This document shows positions 55,430 to 64,000 of a stretch of DNA of 64,000 bases, in pieces. The translations under genes were made by a program, and so were the position numbers. A model generated the notes under the pieces. It was not told the DNA's origin. It did no database searches and saw only the letters and a program-made list of their open reading frames with translations. The stretch spans positions 372,001 to 436,000 of the forward strand of contig CAJNAR010000006.1 of the NCBI GenBank assembly GCA_905220665.1. The letters are read 5' to 3'. This stretch comes from Albugo candida. Taxonomy: Eukaryota; Oomycota; Peronosporomycetes; Albuginales; Albuginaceae. Position 1 is the stretch's first letter, and the number at the start of each line of letters is the position of its first letter.

Positions 55430-58400
55430 ACCTTGGACTTTCTCCGGCCTTTCCCTTAATGTGAATGGTCTGAATCAAGTCAACCCGGCCTTTTACCGAC
55501 AAGTTCTCCATACTCATCAACTTATCGCGCTTCAAGAAACGCGTTTCAGCTGCGCCGATCACCAACAACGCAACTCGTATTTCATCAGTACCGTGGATTC
55601 CGCCGCAAGGTCATTTTGGTCTCCCTTGGATGTTACCAATGGTGTTGGACGTAATGGCGTGGGACTAATCTTCCCGTCAAATCACCCCTTCGGCCCCATG
55701 ATCAATATCACCTACCGACACATCACGAGCACATATCAAAGCCGCTACATGATTATCGACACTTCCTTGGAGCAGCAACACGTGTGGATACATGTGATCT
55801 ATGCGCCTGCTCAGCTTGCCGCAAGGACAACCTTCTTTGAATCTCTCCCAACTACCTTCCCGGAAGGTATTCAGCATATCGTCTTAGGGGATTTCAACGT
55901 CTCCATTGACCCTGCCCTGGATTCCGGAACATCACAACACAAGTGTCCGACTTCCGATTTACTACAGCAATGGATTCTTTTCTTGGGACTTGTCGATGCT
56001 TGGCGCTCGACTTATCCCACGACACAAGAATTCACGAGACCTGGTCGCCGTAATCGTATCGACTACTGCTTCCTCTCGCCGGATCTCTTCTCGAACAACC
56101 TGGTACGGATCAAGCACAACTTCACCGATCAATACCATCATGCCGATCACTTGCCACTCACTTTTCAACTTCGACATGCCGCTTACCCGACTTGTACTCG
56201 CCTTCCTTGGAAATGCCCCACATGGCTATTGCGGGATCCCGAAGTACAAGCCGCATTACAGTCCAACTTAGCGGTCTTTTTGGACCGACTCAGGACCGGC
56301 GCAGACGATAATCCCGGGGCCTTGTTCGACGAACACAAGAGGACCGACTTACTGTACCTTCGCCGTCAATTCCGAATTATCAAGGATCGCAAGAAGCAAC
56401 GTCTCGCCAAGCTTCGTCAAGATACTCATGACGCTGCTCAACTTGCCATTACCGACCCTACGCCGATCAATACGGAAGAAGCACGAAGCCAATCTTCATG
56501 ATGAAGAAACACGCCGGAGAATACTAGGTTCCTGGCATCACTTCGACACCAGTATCCGATTCAGCGAAAAGGCCACCAAAGCTTTTCTTCGCCCGCCTGC
56601 ACCCATCTTACGACAAGTTTGCATCCCTTCGGCACAACGATCTGATGGTTCCCAGGCTACCGATCCTGATGAAATGGCTAGAATTCATCGGGACTATTGG
56701 GCACAGATCTTTCAATCCACTTCCAACGAAGACTCTTCCATGTTCGCTTTCGCCAACATGATCCGGTCGAGCTTCACTCCCTTCTTCGACATACCACCCC
56801 AAAACTTACAGATCAAGATAGAGCCTACCTCGACGCACCGTTCACAGCAAAGGACTTTTACTGGGCAATCAAGACATCACTCCGCAACAAAGCTCCTGGT
56901 TATGATGGCCTTCCAGTGGAATACTATCAACTTTTCATCTCAACTTGGGCACGAGGCTTTGATTTAATTTACCCCGCACAACTATCCAAAGGAAGAATGA
57001 CCAAGTTCCAACGGAGAGCTACAGTTACACTTCTATATAGGAAGGGTTGTTTAGGGTTTAGGGTTTAGATAAAAAAAAACACTTTATTCTTATTTATTTA
57101 AAATTTACTGAAGCCTTCCAAGTAACTACCGACCTATTACTCTCCTCAATCATGACGCAAAGCTCGGTCCCAAGATTCTTACTTACCGCCTTCGGAAAGT
57201 CCTACCGAAGCTACTCCACACCGATCAAACGGCTTTGTTCAAGGCAGATCAATTCGACATACACTAGTGCGGTTTCAAGACATCCAACAACTATGCCAGC
57301 AACGATTTCCCAATGCTGGTGCTATCTTATTGGACTTCGCTAAGGCTTTTGACAGTGTGTTGTGGCCTGCGCTTCACATTGTCTTAAACCATTATGACTT
57401 TGGAGCTACCTTTCGCTCATGGATCAAGACCTTTTACCAAGGTAACCTTTTAGCTATATTGGTGAATGGTCGTGCAAGCAAGTTCTTTCAACTCGAAAGT
57501 GGGGTTCGCCAAGGTGATCCACTTTAACCTTCGCTCTTTGTGCTCTTCCTGGAACCCTTTCTTACTTACCTACGCGCATCAACAGGACACCTTGGCATTC
57601 CGGTACAAGGTTCATCAGCGTCTCAACACCTCACAGCATTTGCACCAAGCTTCAAGCTCGATCGTAGCGTGGAGATTTCGGGGCAGGACACTACTGGGAC
57701 GTGCGGTGATCCTACGGTCAATAGTTTTACCTCTTCTCTGGTACCCTGCGGCAGTAACACCAATACCCTCACACATTATCGACTCGGTATGGAAGTTATG
57801 CAAAGCTTTCCTATATCAACGGCCAATCGACCTTGACAGTGCTACACAGAGCTCAATGCATTCGGACTGGATCACTCTACAGACAGTATTTGGTGGCTTG
57901 GGAGTACCTTGTATTCAGAGTTTCTCTCGGGCAATGCACCTTTGCCTCCTTAGGGATGGTATCAAGGCTTGCTTAACCTGTTCTCCCCCTTTATGATTTC
58001 TCCCCGCACTTCAGCTAATGACAGAGTCACTTGCTGGCACTGGAATTGGTTTGGACTTACTTTATTCACCCATCAACCTTTCAACTATCCCGCAACCTCG
58101 ACGGTCTCGTCTTGGTCCCGTTCGTATGCAACTTTCCAACAGTGGTATCGCCTCCTACGAGGAACTTCCAACAATACCACCCATTCTACCGATACATTAC
58201 AAGCACCTATATGGCGACACTACAAACGTGTTTTGGGACACAGAAAACGGTCAATGGAACATGCCAGTATTCATACACGGCGTTTTCATCGTCAAGGATA
58301 CCAACACCTTTCCGACTTTATTGATCGCTTTGGTTCCTTGCCCACTCACAATATCCTCACAACCGTTCTCCCCAGCAGTGCCTTTCAGCAGCGATGGGAT

Positions 58401-59171
58401 CTCATGGCTACTATCAACCTCTTCACCAAATACTTTGAAGTGATCAATAGAGGTACCACTATCGAACGTGGCCCCTTCCTTCCTCACCATATCGCTGCAG
58501 CCTTTGTTGGATGGGCTTTTAAAGACGCTCCCTTTATTCGCCTTAGCAACCCCCACGCTCTGTCATCTGCTACATCAACTACCGAACATAGTGGTGCCAC
58601 CTGATAAAGCCTTGGAAGTTACACCGCCAGCACAGTGGAATACTATGTGGAAGCGTGAAAGAACCCTCAATAGAGATGTTCTGCCAGTGTTTGCTGACCT
58701 TAAGTTCCGCCTCCAACACAATGGCTTACGTCTCCGCGTGAAATATCGTTATCATACCTCTGAAGCCCTTTGCTTCCATGGTTGTGATTCCCCCGAAACA
58801 GCCAAACACTTGTTTTGGGGATGTTCCCTGGCTACACATTTATGGTTTCACTCCCTCTTCCCAATTTTTGGCTGCCGAGAAGGAACTCTCACATCGAGCA
58901 CATAGTCTATGGCCCCAACTTTGCCCTTACACCATCAGCAACGAGAACCTATGCTACCCACAATATCCTTCGCGTCCTTAACGTTATTCGTTGTATCATA
59001 CTCGGAAAATTATGGCTCGCCCGCAATGCAGCCATCTTTCAGCACCAGGAAGCATGCCCTACGCAACTTTATCGTATGGCACGTTGCTACCTTCGGGCTC
59101 ATATTAGGCGCTTGAAGCACGTATCGCCTACGAACGCTGAACTTATGGCTCTACGTGACGTAAGTCTTTAA
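55430..59171 (+). pseudogene. LINE B' ORF2, broken
   Basis: The ORF2 frame is open across the ORF1 stop. AP endonuclease to about 56500 is intact-looking: SLNVNGLNQVNPAFYRQ, LIALQETRFSC, HIVLGDFNVSIDP, GRRNRIDYCFLSP, ADHLPLTFQLRH. RT follows after a frameshift near 56480: KDFYWAIKTSLRNKAPGYD, then the telomeric insert (57047-57110), then LDFAKAFDSVLWPALH and LESGVRQGDPL. The catalytic FADD block is deleted near 57640, where sequence jumps to AWRFRGRTLLGRAV. Zinc-binding end: HGCDSPETAKHLFWGCSLAT. Ends at 59171 in LMALRDVSL as in B. Confidence 0.8.
57047..57110 (+). repeat. telomeric-repeat insert inside LINE B' reverse transcriptase
   Basis: TTGTTTAGGGTTTAGGGTTT then AG, ATAAAAAAAAACACTTTATT and an AT-rich tail. 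Same site and sequence as in copy B, differing mainly in the length of the A run (9 versus 7). Lies between LLYRKG and SNYRPIT coding segments. Confidence 0.88.
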
Positions 59172-59210
59172 CGACATTTCACTAAGTCCGTTCATCACCG
59201 CGTTCCTCCT

Positions 59211-59664
59211 ATGCATTATCTACGCCTAACACTCGACTTGGTGGAATCAACTTCAACGCTTCCTTTTTACCAAGTGTTTGGTCACTACCTACTCTGGTAC
59301 GGCATTCCTTCCTACTTCCCTACAATTTTGCTCAGGTATGGACTTCTGCGTCACCTGGCCTTCCCAAATTTCACCAAGTCTTTCTATCCTTGCTTACATC
59401 ACTACCAACTTTATACGCTCACATTTTGGCCTTCAGCGAAGGTTTTTTTCGATCATACCTTACCGTGGCCTTTTCATCATTGCGTCACATTCTGTACCAC
59501 TTCGTCTCATCAACTTTGAGATCATCAAACTTGGATTGACTATGTGGACCACTCTACTGTTTTCCTTTTGGTATAAGAGACAACTATATGCGTATATACG
59601 TGTTCCAACATACTTGAATGCTGGAGCTATGCACTTCGCAACCTTAGTGTTACAACTTAGTTAG
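59211..59664 (+). pseudogene. counterpart of the possible third ORF, frameshifted
   Basis: Starts MHYLRLTLDLVESTSTLPFY 40 nt after ORF2. It stays parallel to the copy B frame to about 59440, then shifts frame and continues (GLFIIASHSVPLRLINFEII, KLGLTMWTTLLFSFWYKRQL). Supports either a real small ORF or simply a conserved 3' UTR. Confidence 0.35.
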
Positions 59665-60148
59665 ATTAAACAGTGTAATGAGATTTGACAAACCAGACTT
59701 GCCCTCCACTTTTAAATTTGCTCTCTAGTACGCAAGTGACATTCACCCCGTTCTGACAAAAAGCAGATTTAATCAACCAGCAACTGCCATTCACGCCCTT
59801 CAAGCGTGTTTTTAAAGCCTTTCCAGCCCCTTTCTCCGACCTCTCCAACCGTTTCTCAACACATCACCGATCCATCACTCATCTCAAGTCTCCACCCATC
59901 GATTGGACCCCCCCCCCGATCAGGACAGGTTCCATCAGGTGGACTCTCCCAGCAAGTCGGGTCCCCTCAATCTCCGACCTCTCGATCAGTGGTCAACACA
60001 TCAGTCAGCAACCCACCTATCTCCCACCCATCACCCAGCAATCCATCAACCTTTCCCAAACTCTAAAGCGTTGTTTCCGTAAGACACCTCTCCTGTCTCA
60101 GTGCGACATTCGACACCAAACAAAGTGATCCTCCCTCTCCCATCCATC

Positions 60149-61915
60149 ATGCCTCCGTAATCCTCCAGCCAACAACCTCCCAATTCTTCGGACCGATCCA
60201 TCCGCGATAAGTATCGGGAATCAAACTCTCAGTGGGGTCGCTACATCCCTAGTGATTCAAGTTTTTTCCAAGCTTCAAGTGAGGCATACGACTCAAACGC
60301 TCCAGAAGAAGTCATTCGTTCTCTAGCCCTCCGTGAAGTGGCAAAATCAGCAGTCGACTCCAGCCTCAAAGTCGAGCTGTTCATCCCAGCACCAAAACTG
60401 ACATCCATCTTTAGCCTGGAAGACGTTCTCGCTTCCCTACATCGGGAACAACAAACTGAAGTCTGGACGGCGTCACTTCCACACATCTGCGATTTCGTAT
60501 GTGTGCGCGGACGTGGAATCAAATTCCACTGCAACGACAGGGATATAGCCATCAAACTTGGTGGATCTTCCATCCGCTGCCTAGGCAAGCAGCTACAAAT
60601 CCACCCGTATCGCCAATATGGGGAGTGGTATTTCGTGGACCTTTGAAACGTCCCGATTGGTGTCGGCGACGTCGAAAGTTTTGATTATTTCCGACAATTC
60701 AACGTTCAATTCGGTATTGCACCATATGTGCATCAAGGCCCTCTACAATCCCGGGACAGAACCATTTGGTTCCGATCAAAGCAAGACCCGGCGGCGCTCT
60801 TCTCCACGACCAATCAACCCCTACGCGAAATCTTTTTCCCGGGACATGAACACCCGGTGTTTCTCCACCACAAGCATCGGTCACTCAACAAAGTCACCCC
60901 TCCTTCCATCGCGGCGAAACAACAAGCAGTCAAAGCCCAGTCAAATCACATTGATTTGGATACAGCTGCGTTATACATCCCTCAGTCGCAATCAAAACTT
61001 AAACCATATGACGACCCATCCATCAAGTTGGTACGCCCGACACCACAAGCCCCATCTGCGGATTGGACTCAAATCTCCACGAAAAGGGCATGCACGGCAG
61101 CTCCAACTCTGACTCCCGCGGCTCCAGTGAAATATAAGGAACACCAAGGCGAGACAACCCAAGCTTTCACCTACCCCGTCCACCCAGCCCAACATGAACT
61201 CGCCTTTCATCCCCTCGACGAGGAATTTGTCGGAGATTGCGTCTCCTGTGCTGTCTCCATCAACGATATCACCGTCCGTGCGAATCCTCTGTATCCGTCG
61301 GACACTATCACCCGCATGCTTGAACAACAATGCATGCTCAAGAAACCGCAAATCCTCACGAAGCGCTCCAGCATTCGAAGGCGGATGCTACAACAACAGG
61401 TCATATTCACCAACAAAACTGACCCTGAATCAAGGCTGTCTATGATTGCAGCTCAACCTACAGTCATCGCACCCGTCATGGAAACACCTTCTGCTCGACT
61501 TCAGGAAATTACTACCGAACATGCCCTCTTACGTGCCATTTGCGCGACATCTTCTGAATCGTTTGGTGACTCCGCCCCACTCATGAATCGTCTTCAAACA
61601 CGCTACGGTGCCGACATCCCTCATCACGAAGCCCTTACCACTGAGCTATTTCCAACTCCGGAAAACAGCTCCTTGGCTCATGAACTGGCTATGTTTGATC
61701 TCTACCTCCGGTCTTATGCGGCCTCAATTTATATGGACCCACTACAAATCGCCACATTGGCAGAAATACAAAGTCCCGAACGGATTCTTCACTCTCAGTT
61801 CTTACTGTGGGACGATACGACTCTCCTCGGATTGGCGTGCTCGTCCTTTGGTGAGAAGTTGATCGAAATAGCACCCCCGAATATCAGCGCGACGGTGGGG
61901 ATATTAGCTGGCTGA
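60149..61915 (+). pseudogene. LINE A' ORF1, 589 codons with two internal stops
   Basis: Same frame throughout: ATG 60149 (MPP) then TAA at 60158, and a TGA at 60644 after YRQYGEWYFVDL. Otherwise open. Landmarks: RYIPSDSSFFQASSEAYDSN, REVAKSAVDSSLKVEL, GRGIKFHCNDRDIAIKLGGS, FFPGHEHPVFLHHKHRSLNK, HELAFHPLDEEFVGDCVSCA, FDLYLRSYAASIYMDPLQ. It is the most complete ORF1 of subfamily 1. Confidence 0.85.
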
Positions 61916-61953
61916 AACAAACGAAAATATGGGAGCATCGAGTTCGACTTCCT

Positions 61954-64000
61954 ATGACTCAGAATCGTCCTCGAACTCTATGGAGGATCGTTGCCGCTAA
62001 TCAATCATGGTTCTTTCAAGGCCTTTCAATCAACATCAACGGCCTTAACCGGCCACACCCTACACTATATCGAGCAGTCCTCTCCAGATATCACTTGGTT
62101 GCTTTACAGGAAACGCGTTTCACCAACGAAGACCATCGAAGGACGAACGAGCACTTTATCGGCAGCGTGGATGCTAATGCTACCATATTTTGGTCACCAA
62201 CGAATACTTCTGGAGCGAGGGGTCGAAACAGAGTGGGCTTTATCCTTTCGTCTCACCACCCTTTTGGCCCGATTCTCAATATCACCTCCCAGCACTGCAA
62301 TACATCCATCCATGATCGATACCTGCACCTAGCTACCTCACTTCTTTCCCAGCGAATATGGATTCACGTCGTCTATGCACCGGTCCAATTATCCGAACGT
62401 ATTAACTTGCTCAAGTCACTTCCAACAAATTTCCCTTAAGATGTACACATATCGTACTAGGCGACTTCAACATACCACTTGATCCAACCAGGGATTCACT
62501 CCACGCACATCCTAGAGGAGCCGATCTCGAAACCCTTCTCCAATGGACCGTACAATTGGGTATTATCGATGCTTGGAGAACAACACACCCGTCAATCAAA
62601 GAGTTGACTGGTCCGGGTCGACGCAATCGCATAGATTATTGCTTCTTATCGACAGAGTTATTCCAGTCTTCTCTTACACGTATCGAACATGATCATATCA
62701 ACCAGTATCATCGAGCCGATCACCTTCCCGTCACCTTCAGCTTACAGCACCCAGACCATCCAAAGCAATCCAAAATATCTTGGAAATGCCCCACATGGTT
62801 TTTCTAAGTGCCCGAAGTCCAAGCCACTCTGGGATGGTCCCTTCAACAGTTTATACGACGACTCCGAACCGGCCCTTTCGATAACCCTGGGGCGTTCTAC
62901 GATGAACACAAGCGGACGGAACTTCGATATCTTCAATATATGTTCCGACTCCTCACAACACGCCGGACAACACAACTTCGTGCCTTACAAGCACAGCTCC
63001 GGGAGTTTGATAACCATGCTTCTCCCACAACTACTCCACCAAAAAGGCTAGCCGTGATTCGGGAACAAATCAAGGCCTTACAACAGCGACGGACACAATC
63101 GGCTGCTTGGAATCACTTCGATCGGGAAATCACTCAAAGCGAGCGCGCAACCAAATACTTCTTTCGTCCACCCGCTCCTATCTTGCACCGTATCAGTATC
63201 CCTTCGAACTCAATGTCGCGACGGCACCACGACTACAGATCCACAGCTAATGGCCCGCGTACACTATGAACAATTGGCGGATATTTTTCAGTCACCATCC
63301 AAGGAGTGTCGCCACAACAAGCGGACCCACAATGAAGCAATAATGCGGGAACTTCTCCAGCATACTACGCCGTCGCTTAGTCCAGATGATCGCCGCTTCT
63401 TAGATTCCCCCTTTACAGCACAGGAGTTTTACTGAGCTGTCAAATCATCCAAGACCAACAAAGCCCCAGGCTATGATGGCTTACCTATCGATTACTATCA
63501 ACTCTTTACACCCTAGTGGGCCCGAGTCTTCGAAACGTTACATTCACACCTATTGGCAAAAGGCAGGATGACCAAATTTCAACGCCGCGCCTCGATCTTC
63601 TGTATAAGAAAGGGGATCGTTCTCAGCCCAGCAACTATCGACCCATTACACTTCTCAATCATGACGTCAAACTCGGTCCTAAAATACTGGCTTATCGCCT
63701 TACACGCATCTTGCCAAAGCTTTTACACTCGGATCAAAATGGTTTTGTGCCGGGAAGATCGATCCGTCACGCTTTGGTACGCTTCCAAGATATCCACACG
63801 CTATGTCGCCAGAACTACCATCAAGCAGGGGCGGTTTTGCTCGACTTTGCCAAGGCGTTCGATAGTGTGTTATGGCCTGCATTACACCTCGTGCTTCACC
63901 ATTTCGGTTTCGGCCCCCAGTTCCGTGCATGGATTAACACATTCTATAAAGATAACCTCATTACTATCATGGTCAATGGTTACGCTAGTCCATTCTTTCA
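61954..64000 (+). pseudogene. LINE A' ORF2, broken, truncated by window end
   Basis: Starts MTQNRPRTLWRIVAANQSW, then LSININGLNRPHPTLYRAVL, LQETRFTNEDHRR, RIWIHVVYAPVQLSE. A frameshift near 62440 precedes HIVLGDFNIPLDP. Then GPGRRNRIDYCFLSTELF, a TAA at 62805, EHKRTELRYLQYMFRLLTTR and ATKYFFRPPAPILHRISIPS. The RT part has a TGA at 63433 in place of the Trp of FYWAIK and a TAG near 63512. The RT palm begins at GFVPGRSIRHALVRFQDIHT and LLDFAKAFDSVLWPALHLVL before the window ends. Confidence 0.8.

Larger units (their letters stand above)
53007..59667 (+). mobile_element. LINE copy B' (subfamily 2), decayed, with telomeric insert
   Basis: Full-length-looking plus-strand copy. 5' leader 53007-53557 with tandem repeats, ORF1 53558-55426, ORF2 about 55430-59171, 3' region to about 59667 where copy A' begins. 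It is the mirror-image counterpart of copy B, with the same TTTAGGG insert at 57047-57110. The RT has lost its active-site region by a deletion. Confidence 0.85.
59668..64000 (+). mobile_element. LINE copy A' (subfamily 1), decayed, cut by window end
   Basis: 5' end shares AAACCAGACTTGCCCTCC and CTCTCTAGTACGCAAGTGAC with copies A and B. Leader to 60148 lacks obvious tandem monomers but has a C run at 59910-59919. ORF1 60149-61915, ORF2 from 61954 to the window edge. It directly follows B' in the same orientation, as A follows B on the other strand. Confidence 0.85.

Noticed and set aside
1..64000. tRNA or rRNA genes
   Set aside because: No B-box-like GGTTCGANTCC with matching acceptor stems was seen on either strand; a dedicated scan could still find one.

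Overview
The window looks like nuclear DNA of an oomycete, most like a compact-genome white-rust type (Albugo and relatives); that genus-level guess is inference. Reasons: genes packed 30-250 bp apart on both strands, short GT-AG introns of 40-95 nt, TTTAGGG-type telomeric motifs, a bZIP factor next to a Golgi protein, and a flagellar dynein-docking coiled-coil protein expected in a zoospore-forming organism. No bacterial operons, tRNA or rRNA genes were seen.

Region 1 (about 1-33 kb) is a dense housekeeping island. In order: three or four small spliced genes I cannot name (0-4.7 kb) surrounding deoxyhypusine hydroxylase (1.5-2.5 kb, minus); a bZIP transcription factor (5.7-7.0 kb); YIF1 (10 exons); mRNA decapping enzyme DCP2; glycine decarboxylase P-protein; an ENTH-domain tepsin/MTV1-like protein with AP-4-binding-like motifs; a mitochondrial rhomboid protease with one apparent frameshift; proteasome alpha-2; eIF3a; a DDHD-type phospholipase A1 carrying extra PH and PX domains; NADH-cytochrome b5 reductase; a dynein-arm docking coiled-coil protein; and a fused trehalose-phosphate synthase with a degenerate phosphatase domain. 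Several pairs are divergent (glycine decarboxylase/tepsin-like, proteasome alpha-2/eIF3a) and probably share promoters. For seven spliced genes I rebuilt exon joins by hand; in each case the summed exons give a whole number of codons.

Region 2 (about 33.9-64 kb) is almost entirely non-LTR (LINE) retrotransposons, all decayed. On the left are three copies in head-to-tail order on the minus strand (A 33.9-40.37, B 40.37-47.2, C 47.2-50.95 kb); on the right, two copies head-to-tail on the plus strand (B' about 53.0-59.67, A' 59.67 kb to the window edge). A/A'/C form one subfamily and B/B' a second. Each complete copy has a long 5' leader (with promoter-like tandem repeats in A, B and B'), an ORF1, and an ORF2 with AP endonuclease, reverse transcriptase and a C-terminal zinc-binding region.

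The two arrays point away from a central 2-kb zone holding a 29-bp satellite with a TTAGGGTTA core and a short TTTAGGG telomeric tract. The copy nearest that zone on the left (C) is 5'-truncated. This is the layout expected of telomere-attached retrotransposon arrays. B and B' also share a TTTAGGG-containing insertion at the same position in the reverse transcriptase, inside a roughly 430-bp patch far more alike than the rest of the copies. I regard this telomere-linked LINE array, possibly an old chromosome-end junction, as the most interesting content of the window.
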